From NCBI RefSeq assembly GCF_014197535.1, contig NZ_JACIFV010000002.1, positions 1 to 64,000 of the forward strand: a stretch of 64,000 nucleotides of DNA, read 5' to 3'. The notes beneath the pieces were generated by a model, which worked only from the letters and a program-made list of their open reading frames with translations, ran no database searches and was not told the origin of the DNA. The position numbers were made by a program, and so were the translations under genes. Positions 1-8,904 of this stretch are shown here, piece after piece (position 1 is the stretch's first letter; every line of letters starts with the position of its first letter). This stretch comes from Rhizobium aethiopicum. GTDB taxonomy: Bacteria; Pseudomonadota; Alphaproteobacteria; Rhizobiales; Rhizobiaceae.

Positions 1-80
1 CGTTGATAGGCCGGGTGTGGAAGTGCGGCAACGCATGAAGCTTACCGGTACTAATAGCTCGATCGGCTTGATCGTTCTCA
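1..80 (+). rRNA. 23S ribosomal RNA, 3' end (partial)
   Basis: The window opens inside the last part of a 23S rRNA gene. The segment with the conserved GCUUACCGGUACUAAUAGCUCGAUCGGCUUGAU stretch (about 40-72) is the usual alphaproteobacterial 3' end of 23S. The exact 3' boundary near base 80 is an estimate. The gene starts outside the window. It belongs to the same rRNA operon as the 5S and tRNA-fMet genes that follow. Confidence 0.9.
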
Positions 81-292
81 TTGTTCATGCTCATCAGCCA
101 AAGGCTGATGATGCCTGACCTTTGTCCTGACGCGCCAAGGGCGCTGCGGACGGCCCGCCAAACGATTGGCGACGCGCCTTGCGCTTGCGGCCCACGGCCG
201 AAAGTGCCACGCGAAAGGTCATGAAAGACGTGTTTAAACAAGCAGGCCTTCGGCCTGCACCAGCTTCTCAAATCAATAAGTTGCGCTTTGCC

Positions 293-411
293 GACCTGGT
301 GGTTATGGCGGGGTGGCTGCACCCGTTCCCTTTCCGAACACGGCCGTGAAACGCCCCTGCGCCCATGGTACTTCGTCTTAAGACGCGGGAGAGTAGGTCG
401 CTGCCAGGTCT
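293..411 (+). rRNA. 5S ribosomal RNA
   Basis: About 119 nt. The first bases (GACCUGGU) pair with the last (GCCAGGUC) to form helix I. The CCGUUCCCUUUCCGAACACGG core and the GGGAGAGUAGGUC 3' part are conserved 5S landmarks. It lies about 210 bp after the end of 23S and before tRNA-fMet, the normal order 23S-5S-tRNA-fMet in rhizobial rRNA operons. Confidence 0.93.
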
Positions 412-473
412 GCTAAACGCAACTCAGTTGATAAAATCTTCTCATCACAATCCAACGGCCCAACGCCAACACA

Positions 474-497
474 AAAGGGTCGCGCAAGCGGCCCTTT
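474..497 (+). terminator. hairpin between 5S and tRNA-fMet
   Basis: Arms AAAGGG and CCCUUU are extended by a U-G pair and CGC/GCG and close on a GCAA tetraloop. No clean U-run follows, so this may be a weak terminator or a processing signal inside the rRNA transcript rather than an end of transcription. Confidence 0.4.
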
Positions 498-514
498 CTG
501 CTGTAAAATAATAA

Positions 515-591
<77 letters not shown>

Positions 592-600
592 AATCTTCCC

Positions 601-633
601 AAAAGCCCGCCGATATGGCGGGCTTTTGTTTTT
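601..633 (+). terminator. rho-independent terminator of the rRNA operon
   Basis: A perfect 11-bp inverted repeat (601-611 with 617-627, loop GATAT) ends in TTTT and is followed by TGTTTTT. It starts 9 bp after the tRNA-fMet 3' end, so it is the natural end of the rRNA operon transcript. Confidence 0.88.
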
Positions 634-1146
634 CCGGGACCTCAAAACATACGTTCAGCGAACGGCGCCGGAGTCCGATCCCTCACGTTCAGCTCGTTGC
701 GGGCCAGGAATTCCGCGGGCCGAATCGTCTGCAATGCATTTGCTCACCAATCCGGCGGACTTTGCGATTCCAGCAGACCTCAATGAATGTGGTCGGCGAA
801 GGCCTGATGAAGCTCACAAAACCAGGCCACTCAAGCCGCCGGGACTTTTCTCGTTTGGGCACATGATGGGTCGTCAAGGCGCAGAGCACTTTTGCTGTCC
901 GCTCTCGCGCAACGGTCATCATTGCTGGAAAATCAGCAGGACGTAGGCCAGGAAAAGCACCAGATGGACCGCACCCTGCATCAGATGCGTGCGGCCGCTG
1001 GCAAAAGTGGCACGTCAGGTTGCAAGGCCAGCTAGCTTTGTTTGCAACTTACCATTATCCGAGGCACCTTTAGAGAGTCAGCGCCCTCAATCGTCCTCTC
1101 CTCACAGTCTATAGGACGAGCGGTTGGCTAGATGGCGATCGGAGAG
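634..1146. other. gene-poor stretch with a decayed gene end
   Basis: About 510 bp without a convincing intact gene. Open frames on both strands here lack ribosome binding sites and recognisable protein features. The only readable content is the probable 3' remnant of a Ca2+/H+ antiporter gene (listed separately at 919-1011). The rest looks like degraded DNA between the rRNA operon and the next gene. Confidence 0.6.
919..1011 (-). pseudogene. 3' remnant of a Ca2+/H+ antiporter (ChaA/Cax-like) gene
   Basis: On the minus strand one frame reads ATFASGRTHLMQGAVHL and then a hydrophobic tail VLFLAYVLLIF-QQ before a TGA at 919-921. A GRT-x-x-x-QGAVHL motif followed by a last hydrophobic helix at the extreme C-terminus is what I recall for CaCA-family Ca2+/H+ antiporters. 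Just upstream in the same frame there is a TGA, and a related-looking reading continues in another frame, so the gene is broken and only its end remains. The family assignment is from memory of the motif. Confidence 0.4.
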
Positions 1147-1362
1147 TTACTGTCGTCTTCGATCGTGGTGCTCCCTCTGGGCGGGCGCAAGGATAGCATG
1201 GGATTCTGCACGGTTCAGCGTGTTGACCAATTCTTCGGCCTCATCGGCGGTAAGCATGTCCATAACGAAGCCATTGACGAGAGCTTTTCGGTCTGAAACC
1301 GTATCGATTACCGTCCAGTAGATGTTGAGGTTCTTCTGCAGGGCGTATCTCTGGTTTTGCAT
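1147..1362 (-). CDS. small conserved-type hypothetical protein (71 aa)
   Basis: The function is not recognised. The start ATG is preceded by a good ribosome binding site (AGGAAAGG, 7-8 bases upstream), which is the main reason for calling it real. The first about 55 residues are balanced and look helical, with a segment around DMLTADEAEELVNTL. The last part is rich in Arg/His. There is no signal peptide, membrane segment or Cys motif. It stands alone between the decayed region and the two-component pair. It could be a small cytoplasmic regulator, but nothing in the sequence says so. Confidence 0.55.
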   Translation of the reverse strand: MQNQRYALQKNLNIYWTVIDTVSDRKALVNGFVMDMLTADEAEELVNTLNRAESHAILAPAQREHHDRRRQ

Positions 1363-1633
1363 GAATGATACCTTTCCTAGTCTTCCGTTTACTCGCGCGT
1401 TGCATCAACATCGATGATGTCCGTCCATTGGTGGGGAGGCGCGGACCCGACGCAGATTCTTGCACGAGACGCGATAACATCCGTCCTGTCTCTGCATGTT
1501 CTTTCAGCTGGTAAGAGGATAGAGCCGACGGGCTTCGGAACGTATTGCCGAATGAGATAAGCGACCAGCCGAATTGGCACCCCGGCTATCCACCCGTGGC
1601 AGGCGCCCGATACTTTGGTCTAGATATGTGAGC

Positions 1634-2260
1634 CTACCTGACCCACGCCGGCTTCGTCGTCAATCCGAGGCTGTCCGCCATCCGGACCAGGTCAACGAGA
1701 GATCTCGCCTGCATCTTCTGCATGACGTGGCCGCGATGAACCTTGATGGTTACCTCGCTCAGGCCCACTTGAGCAGCGATTTGCTTGTTGACGCTGCCCG
1801 CGACCACCAGGTTCATGATTTCGCGCTCGCGCGGGGTCAAGGAATCATAGCGGGACCGAAGCTCGGCAATGAGCGCGACTTCCTGCCTGCGAGCGCAATC
1901 GCGCTCGATCCCGGCATAGGCGGCATCGAGCAATTCCTGCTCGCGCAGCGGCTTTGTCAGGAATTCGATAGCGCCGGCTTTCATCGCCCGCACAGAGATC
2001 GGAATGTCGCTGTGGGCACTGATAAAAATGACCGGAAGCTCAATTCCAAGGGAAGTGAGCATGCTCTGAAATTCCAGGCCGCTCCTCCCCGGCAGCCTTA
2101 CATCGAGAATGATGCAGCCCGGTACGTCAGGGCGCTTACTATCCAAAAATTCCTGGCTGGAAGCGAATGTCAGTACCTCAAGTCCAACCGAGCGCAGGAG
2201 ATCGCCGAGGCCTTCGCGGACAGATGCGTCATCATCAATGATGTAGACAATCTCCTTCAT
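1634..2260 (-). CDS. FixJ/NarL-type response regulator
   Basis: The protein has 208 residues. An N-terminal receiver domain (about 4-115) has the acidic pair DDD at 10-12, the phosphorylation site Asp53 in LDVRLPG and Lys103 in LTKPL. A C-terminal LuxR-type helix-turn-helix (about 140-200) starts at LTPREREIM. It is very like FixJ family regulators that pair with PAS-containing kinases. The ATG at 2260 is chosen; a TTG four codons earlier is possible but has no better ribosome site. It lies 51 bp downstream of the giant sensor kinase gene on the same strand, so it is its probable phosphorylation partner. The target genes are unknown; the adjacent nuo genes are candidates by location only. Confidence 0.9.
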   Translation of the reverse strand: MKEIVYIIDDDASVREGLGDLLRSVGLEVLTFASSQEFLDSKRPDVPGCIILDVRLPGRSGLEFQSMLTSLGIELPVIFISAHSDIPISVRAMKAGAIEFLTKPLREQELLDAAYAGIERDCARRQEVALIAELRSRYDSLTPREREIMNLVVAGSVNKQIAAQVGLSEVTIKVHRGHVMQKMQARSLVDLVRMADSLGLTTKPAWVR

Positions 2261-2311
2261 CCATGTCCCCAAATTTTGCGCCGGTCAGGCGGCGCCCCGG
2301 ACATGGATCCA

Positions 2312-5300
2312 TTATTTCTCCTCGGTTGGTAATGTAAACTGAAAAATGGCACCGTGCGGCGCGTTTGGCGTGGCCCAAAGTTGGCCCTTGTGAGCCTCTA
2401 TGATCGAACGACTGATCGTCAGGCCCATGCCCATACCCTTGGGTTTGGTACTGTAGAACGCCTCGAATATATCGCCGATCTTCGCCAGGTCGAGAATAGG
2501 GCCGCTGTCGCGGACTGCCACTACAACGGTATTGGGTGCTGCCTTTTCAGTGTTTACGATGAGTTCGCGCGCTCCCTTTGGCATCGTCGCCATCGCGTCG
2601 TTGGCGTTCATGATAAGGTTCAGGATCACCTGCTGGATTTGCACCTGGTCCCCTACGACCAGGGGCAGGCCGTCGGAGAGGTTTGTACGAAGCGACACCG
2701 CACTGCGTTCGAGGTCCGTGGACACCAGCGCAATCGTCTCGGACACGATGTCGTTGATATTCAGCCGGTCCCTGCGCTCGGGTGATTTCTTCGCCATTGC
2801 CCGAATCCGGTCGATGACCGCGGATGCACGAAAAGCGTCGTTGATCATGCGCTCGATGGCGCGACGGGCGGAGACGATGTCACGGGGATCCGCGTCGAGA
2901 TAGCGAAGGCAGGCATTGCCGCTGCTGACTAGCCCCGTGAGCGGCTGTCTGACCTCGTGGGCGATGGAGGCTACAAGTTCGCCCATAGTGGTCAGCCTGC
3001 TTACATGGGCAAGTTCTGCTCGCGCAAGCTGAATAGCATCCTCGGCCTGCCTGCGGTCGGTGATGTCACGCGCCAGCGAAAGACGAAACCATTGCTCTTC
3101 CTGTCGGAATTTACCGACGCGAACCTCAACCGGAAACGTTGTTCCGTCCTTACGCCGGTGGAGCGTTTCGAAAGTCATTGGCTGTCCTGCATCGACGCGA
3201 TCCACCAATGTCGCAAGCGCCTTTTCGTCGATAGCTCCGTCAAAGTCGCGCGGGTGCATGCCAATCAATTCCTCCCGGCTGTAACCGAGGCTTTCACAGG
3301 CTTGGCGGTTGACGTCTATGACGGTCAGATCGTCGGTATGGAGGAAAAAGGCATCGGTGGCGTGGTCGACGAAGGTCCGAAAACGAGTTTCGCTTGCTCG
3401 CAGTCTCTCCTCTGCTTTCTTGCTCTCGGAGAGGTCGAGCACGAAAGCCACGGCCTGGCTCCCGGCCCCCTCGAAACTTGCCTCACCGATCATCACGGGT
3501 ACGTGACCGCCGTCCTTTCGCTGGTACACCTTTTCAAAGGGGCGGACGCTGCCGGTCACTCTGAGCTCGGTCGCGGCTTGGTCGTCACGCTCGCGCCATT
3601 CCGGCGGTGTCAGCTCTTTATCCAGCAATTGACCCGCCAAGAGTTCGTCACGGCTGTAGCCCACCATTTGCAGGAACGCCTCGTTGGCCTCGATAATCCG
3701 ACCTTCGATATCCCGGATAAAAATTCCGATGATGTTCGCTTCGACAAGCCGGCCTATTCGCGCTTCACGTTCTGCCAGGTCGCGGTAAAGTCCGGTGATT
3801 TCGAGCGTGCTGGCGGCTTGCGAGGCGATCAGCTTCAACACCGGAATGCGCCCCGGCGCGAAGACACGGCCCGCCAGAGTGTTTTCCAGATACAGCGCAC
3901 CGATCAGCTTCGCGTGATTGATCAGCGGCAAACAGAGAATGGATCTGGCCGCGCGATGGCGGATATAGGGATCGGCTGCAAAGGCGTTTTCAGCCGACGC
4001 ATCGTCGAGGCTGACGATCTCCCGCATACGCAGAACGTAATTGAGAACTGATTCCGGCATCACGCCGGTGATGGCCTCATTACGCAACTCTATGAGGACC
4101 GCTTCGCCACGGATCGTCGCCTCAGCGGCAATCCGCGGTTCGCCGCCACGCGACAGGATCAGAAGACCACGTTCGGCTCCCGCCTGCTCGACGGCCATTC
4201 GCAGCACCGTATCGATCAGCTTGTCGACGACGATTTCGCTGGAGACTGCTTGCGACACATTGATGACGGTGGCGAGGTCGAGATGCTCGATCGGCGCTTC
4301 GATCGTGCTTGTTGCAGCCGGCGCCGATTGTCCATCCCGCAGTTGGGGATAGGCTCCTTCGAGCTGCCGCACCTTGCCGTCGGCTCCCCAACTGAGATAA
4401 CACCGACGTGCGTTTTGAAGATAGAGCCGAGCAATCTGATCGAAACCGCGCGCCCGGTAAAAGGCGAAAGCGCGCTCATACGCGATCGCTTCGTCGTGTG
4501 GGAGCGCATGCGCACGCGCCAACTGGATCGCCTGTTCATAGAGGCGCTCGGCATGCAACTCACGGCTTCCCAAGCGGGCGATCTCTGCGCCAAGCAATGT
4601 TGCGCGGCTTGCGAAAATCTCCGGGCAGTGCGCGGCCCAAGTGTCGAGCTGCCGGCGGTGAGCGCGTATGGCCTTGCGATAAAGAGCTGTTTCAGTGGTC
4701 GATCCTTGCAAAGCAGAGGCCAATGAAAGGCCGGTGTAGAAGTGATATTCCGCCCGCTCGAAAATAGCGGGCGTCATCCAGAGGAGGCTTTCTGCTTTCG
4801 CCGCTGCCGAAAGTGCTGTGGAGGTATCCCCGGCAAATACACATGCCTGTAGCTTGCGGATCCAGTACAGGCAACTGCCCGGCTTGCCGTCGGTCTTAAG
4901 TTCGAATTGCTGCTCGTCGAACCCTTCATCGTTGAAGCTTCCGAAGATCGGCGTCAGCCCGCGAAGCGTTCGGATGAGTTGGAGCTGCCCGCTGATGAAA
5001 CCGACGGCGACTCCGAAGCCGGCCTGACGCGCGAAGTCCAGGCCGGCTTCCGCATCGCGCTGAACCTGCGAGAGGGGCTCGCCAGCAGCCAAAAGATAAG
5101 TCACAAGGTTATTCCGGCTTAAGACGGCGTAGGTGAGATCGCCGACCTGCTGTGCCGTTTCGAATACGCGTTGCGCAAGCGCACGGCCGATGCGGACATG
5201 ACGCGATGACGATTTCGCAAGGTTACCGAAGGCGAGGTAGACTCGTGCCTTCAGGCGTTCCATTCCAGGCTGTTCCGTCAGGTCCAGTCCGAGCAGGCCG

Positions 5301-8260
5301 AAGCGAAAACCGGCTTCATAGTTGCCAAAATAGGGCCCGAGCACCGTGCCCACAGCAGTGAAGGCATAAGGCGATGTGTCGCTGTTGCCGTGCTTGAGGC
5401 TGATGTTGCCCATTCGCCCGATAACGAGACAGCGCAGATTCTCGTTGGTAAACAGGGCCGGAGTAACAAGTGAAGTCAGAACGTCCATGGTCGCGAGCGC
5501 GACCGGGTCCGACATAGGGGGCGAGTTAAGCAGCGTTTCGATAGGGCGGCCCCCGAGTTGTCGCCAAAGCCGCGCGTATTCCTGGCGCACCTGGCTCCTG
5601 GTTGGGTGGGACGACCACGAAATGCCGACCCGGTGCAGGTAATCGAGGCCAAATATGATGGCCTGATCGCTCCGACCCAGGCTCATGTAAAGGTCGACGC
5701 GCAGGCGCGTGACGCGGGCCAGATCGGCGAGGCTGGTGGCTCGGCTTGCCAATTCCGCGAGGCGGGCCTGCGCCTCCGCCGGTGCCCCGGTCAAGAATTC
5801 GCATTCGGCCCTGTGGAGTTCGAGGGCGAAAGCGAGTTCGTATCGGCGCTCCCAGGCATCATCCGGCAGGTAAGCCGCACCCGTGCCGGCATAGGCCAGC
5901 GCCGATTCGTATGCAGCCGACGCCTTGGCGCGGCGAGTGGCAAGCAGGTTCAAGTCCGCGAGACGCTCACGCTCTTCACCCGGCGCGATGAGGGCGCCGC
6001 CGCAGTTGAGCTGGCCGACAATCTCGAAAATATTCTCCTCAAGTGCCTGCGGCGGCGTATGCATCAGCAGGAGGCGGCCAATGGAAAGATGCGCTGCCGC
6101 CCGCTCATCTTCAGGGATCAGCTCATACGCGGCCTCCTGAACGCGATCGTGCAGGAAGCGGTATGATGACCCCTCTTCAAGCAGCACGAGTCCGGCGCGC
6201 GCCGCGGCCCAAAAGGCTGCATGAACCGCGTCGTGATTTTCGCTCCTGATCAGAGCCAGGCAATCAACCGCCGCGTGATTGCCGAGACACGCTAGCATGT
6301 TCAGGGCAGCCTGCGTGGTATCGGGCAGGCGCCGCAGCTTGCTTAGCATAAGATCCACGACGTTATCGGTATAGCCTTTGGCTCGTATGCGATCGAGATC
6401 CCAATCCCAGCGCGTGTGTTCGCGATTGAATTCGAGCAGGCCTTCGTCCGGCAGCGTGCTCAGGAACTGGAGCGCGAAGAAAGGATTGCCTCCGCTCTTC
6501 TTGTGCACTAGCCGCGCAAGCGGCTCGGCACGCTTGCTTCCGCAATGAAGAGCGTCTGCCAGCATCCGGGTCAGATCTTCCAGCCTAAGCGGTGTCAGTA
6601 CGATTTCATGCACTTGACCACCGGCCTCCCGGATCGCTGTCAGCCGGCGGATCAGCGGATGGGTGGACGATACTTCGTTGTCACGATAGGCGCCAATGAG
6701 CAGCAGGTGACGCATATCCTGCTGGGTGCACAAATCTTCAAGCAGATCGAGTGTTGCTGCGTCCAACCATTGGAGATCGTCCAGAAACAGCGTAAGCGGA
6801 TGTTCTGCCGTGGCAAATACTCCCAGCAGGCGCCTGATGTTCAAATGGAAGCGGCGTTTGGCATCCTGAGGCGGCAGATCCGCAACCGCCGGAAGCCGGC
6901 CGATGAGAGATTCAAGTTCCGGAATAAGCGTTACCAGCAGCCGACCGCTCGCGCCCAGTTCTTCGGTTAAAGCAGCGCGCCAGGGCGCGAGTTCGGCTTC
7001 ACTCTTGCCCAGCAGCACTCGGACGAGGCCTTGCAGGGCCTGCGCTACGCTCGCATAAGGAATGTGACGCTGGTTCTGGTCGAATTTGCCGGAGGCAAAC
7101 AGCCCACGCGGCGGTACGAGCGCGCGGTGGAGCTCATTCACGACCATCGATTTGCCCACGCCGGCATGACCCGAAACCAGCACCAGCGTCGGCCCAGCGC
7201 CCGCGACGACCCGGTCGAATGCGGAGATTAGTGCGGCGATCTCGCGTTCGCGACCGTAGGGCCGCTCGGGAATCACCAGTCTGTCCGGCACATCGCGTGT
7301 CCCGAGCGGAAATTCTGCGATCCGCCCATACTTCTCGCTCTCGACGAGGGCACGTCGCAGATCCGCCTCTAGCCCCGCGGCCGTCTGGTAGCGTTCCTCT
7401 GCGTTCTTGGCGAGCAGCTTCATCACGATTGCCGAGATAACCCCTGGTAGCTCTCTTGCACGCTCGAACGGCGGCACCGGTCGCTTGGCAACGTGGCAGT
7501 GCACCCATTCCATCGGCTCCGAAGCAGTGAACGGCAACTGGCCTGTGATCATTTCGTAGAGCGTGATGCCGACGGCGTAGAGGTCACTACGCGAGTCCAC
7601 CGATCGGTTCATGCGACCGGTCTGTTCGGGCGCCATATATGCGAGGCTGCCAGCAATGACCTCAGGGGGCTCGGCGACCTGGCGCTCACGAGAAAGATGC
7701 GACGCCACTCCGAAGCCCGTGAGACGGACCCGCCCTTCCGCCTCGTCCGCCAGTATATTCGCCGGCTTGATGTCCCTGTGAATGAGGCCGCATCCGTGAG
7801 CCTTGCCGACTGCCGCCGCAATGCCCTTGGCAAGACGCAGAAAGACAGTGAGTTCGCCGGCCATGCCATGGCTGTGCCGTGCCATCAACTGCGGGAGGGG
7901 CACGCCGCCGCAATCTTCGAGGACGAGCACCATACGACCATTTTCCGTTGTGAAATCCAGCGGTTTGGCTGCCCACTCCCGGTCGAGTTTGTCTTTCAGG
8001 CGATATTCGTGGGCCAGTCTATCGAGGCTGGTTCGACTGGGATGTTCGGCTGCAAGCTGCACCCTCAGAACGGCTTTTGATGCGCCGTTGCCGCTCCGGA
8101 TCAGCTCTCGTGTAAAAATGCGATCGCCGTCACTCCAGGAGGATTGTGGCTCGTGGTACCGAAGGTCAGTCGAAGTCTGCTGGCCGATGGAAGCGAGAGC
8201 GCGCTTCCGTCCGAACATGTTCTTCCTGGTCTCCTGCGCATCTTTGACCGTGTCGTCCAT
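2312..8260 (-). CDS. giant hybrid sensor: kinase-like, AAA ATPase, GAF, PAS, PAS, histidine kinase
   Basis: About 1982 residues. The order is: Ser/Thr-kinase-like domain (about 30-310; HRDIKPAN at 161-168, MAPEQTGR later), AAA-type ATPase (Walker A GHAGVGKS near 367, Walker B LFLDDLQW near 493), a long TPR-like helical region (about 680-1280), GAF (about 1340-1480), two PAS domains (near 1505 and 1625), a histidine-kinase H-box (HEVRQPL near 1760) and an ATPase domain with N- and G-boxes at the end. The kinase domain has GFG instead of DFG (182-184) and Arg at the usual beta-3 Lys, so it is probably a pseudokinase. No membrane helix is seen, so it should be cytoplasmic. The start is uncertain: ATGs at 8311 and 8296 or a TTG at 8326 would add up to 22 residues. 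The signal is unknown. Confidence 0.88.
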   Translation of the reverse strand: MDDTVKDAQETRKNMFGRKRALASIGQQTSTDLRYHEPQSSWSDGDRIFTRELIRSGNGASKAVLRVQLAAEHPSRTSLDRLAHEYRLKDKLDREWAAKPLDFTTENGRMVLVLEDCGGVPLPQLMARHSHGMAGELTVFLRLAKGIAAAVGKAHGCGLIHRDIKPANILADEAEGRVRLTGFGVASHLSRERQVAEPPEVIAGSLAYMAPEQTGRMNRSVDSRSDLYAVGITLYEMITGQLPFTASEPMEWVHCHVAKRPVPPFERARELPGVISAIVMKLLAKNAEERYQTAAGLEADLRRALVESEKYGRIAEFPLGTRDVPDRLVIPERPYGREREIAALISAFDRVVAGAGPTLVLVSGHAGVGKSMVVNELHRALVPPRGLFASGKFDQNQRHIPYASVAQALQGLVRVLLGKSEAELAPWRAALTEELGASGRLLVTLIPELESLIGRLPAVADLPPQDAKRRFHLNIRRLLGVFATAEHPLTLFLDDLQWLDAATLDLLEDLCTQQDMRHLLLIGAYRDNEVSSTHPLIRRLTAIREAGGQVHEIVLTPLRLEDLTRMLADALHCGSKRAEPLARLVHKKSGGNPFFALQFLSTLPDEGLLEFNREHTRWDWDLDRIRAKGYTDNVVDLMLSKLRRLPDTTQAALNMLACLGNHAAVDCLALIRSENHDAVHAAFWAAARAGLVLLEEGSSYRFLHDRVQEAAYELIPEDERAAAHLSIGRLLLMHTPPQALEENIFEIVGQLNCGGALIAPGEERERLADLNLLATRRAKASAAYESALAYAGTGAAYLPDDAWERRYELAFALELHRAECEFLTGAPAEAQARLAELASRATSLADLARVTRLRVDLYMSLGRSDQAIIFGLDYLHRVGISWSSHPTRSQVRQEYARLWRQLGGRPIETLLNSPPMSDPVALATMDVLTSLVTPALFTNENLRCLVIGRMGNISLKHGNSDTSPYAFTAVGTVLGPYFGNYEAGFRFGLLGLDLTEQPGMERLKARVYLAFGNLAKSSSRHVRIGRALAQRVFETAQQVGDLTYAVLSRNNLVTYLLAAGEPLSQVQRDAEAGLDFARQAGFGVAVGFISGQLQLIRTLRGLTPIFGSFNDEGFDEQQFELKTDGKPGSCLYWIRKLQACVFAGDTSTALSAAAKAESLLWMTPAIFERAEYHFYTGLSLASALQGSTTETALYRKAIRAHRRQLDTWAAHCPEIFASRATLLGAEIARLGSRELHAERLYEQAIQLARAHALPHDEAIAYERAFAFYRARGFDQIARLYLQNARRCYLSWGADGKVRQLEGAYPQLRDGQSAPAATSTIEAPIEHLDLATVINVSQAVSSEIVVDKLIDTVLRMAVEQAGAERGLLILSRGGEPRIAAEATIRGEAVLIELRNEAITGVMPESVLNYVLRMREIVSLDDASAENAFAADPYIRHRAARSILCLPLINHAKLIGALYLENTLAGRVFAPGRIPVLKLIASQAASTLEITGLYRDLAEREARIGRLVEANIIGIFIRDIEGRIIEANEAFLQMVGYSRDELLAGQLLDKELTPPEWRERDDQAATELRVTGSVRPFEKVYQRKDGGHVPVMIGEASFEGAGSQAVAFVLDLSESKKAEERLRASETRFRTFVDHATDAFFLHTDDLTVIDVNRQACESLGYSREELIGMHPRDFDGAIDEKALATLVDRVDAGQPMTFETLHRRKDGTTFPVEVRVGKFRQEEQWFRLSLARDITDRRQAEDAIQLARAELAHVSRLTTMGELVASIAHEVRQPLTGLVSSGNACLRYLDADPRDIVSARRAIERMINDAFRASAVIDRIRAMAKKSPERRDRLNINDIVSETIALVSTDLERSAVSLRTNLSDGLPLVVGDQVQIQQVILNLIMNANDAMATMPKGARELIVNTEKAAPNTVVVAVRDSGPILDLAKIGDIFEAFYSTKPKGMGMGLTISRSIIEAHKGQLWATPNAPHGAIFQFTLPTEEK

Positions 8261-8904
8261 GGCACACCGCTCGCTTCGATGCTGCCCGCATACCATCTGA
8301 GGTGCAGGCATCGCAGATCCAATCAAGCTTCACCGACTTTCCTCTCATGTCAACGAGCCTATGCTTCGGATTATTGCGGCGGTCGCATCTCTGCTGATCC
8401 TCCTCCTCCGAAAGTTCCAGTGCATGTTGTCAAGGCAGTTCCGCCAGGAGCAAAGCTCGGCAAATGCGGTTTCATGCTGTAAGAGGCGCCGCGCCGGCAG
8501 GGTGAAGGTCTCGCGGTCAAGCAAAACGCCGGCGCGGCAAGTCGGCCCGTGATGGGAGGGCGTTTCTTTTAGGGCCGTTGCCACATTAACTCTGCCTGGA
8601 GCACCCTCGCTATTATGCCAAAGTATATTTGTTTAGCCCTTTCGCCCGATTTCCTAAACCGGACCAACCCTGCCGGTTGTATCAGGTCGCCCTTTTTCAT
8701 GCTGATCACCCAGCCGCTAGCATTCAATGCCGGCGGATCCAATTGGAGGCTATCGGCAGCGAGCTGCGGCATAACGGCGACGGCATTGTATGAGGTGCGT
8801 TGCCGTTGTACCATGTAGTTTGACAAGCGTGCGCAGTGCTCATTGTAGAGCCGGAACCAAAGCCCGGTCGCGCGCTTCAACCCGATGAATAAGTAGTTCG
8901 GATA
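8261..8904. other. intergenic region between the sensor kinase and nuoH
   Basis: About 640 bp. It should hold the divergent promoters of the sensor kinase (minus) and nuoH (plus). A 103-codon frame on the minus strand (8569-8880, TTG start) was considered. It has no ribosome binding site and matches no family I know, so it is not called as a gene. The only promoter-like match is listed separately at 8820-8848. Confidence 0.5.
8820..8848 (+). promoter_or_regulatory. candidate sigma-70 promoter for nuoH-nuoI
   Basis: TTGACA (8820-8825), a 17-bp spacer, then TTGTAG as a weak -10 (8843-8848), 56 bp before the nuoH start. The -35 is perfect and the -10 poor. No FixK/FNR-type TTGAT-N4-ATCAA box was found nearby. 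Confidence 0.3.

Noticed and set aside
2957..4051. 364-codon open frame on the + strand inside the sensor kinase gene
   Set aside because: It is antisense to the PAS/GAF coding part of the sensor; no domain, no ribosome site.
8569..8880. 103-codon frame on the minus strand upstream of nuoH
   Set aside because: TTG start without a ribosome site and no family recognised. It could be a decayed gene, but nothing supports it.
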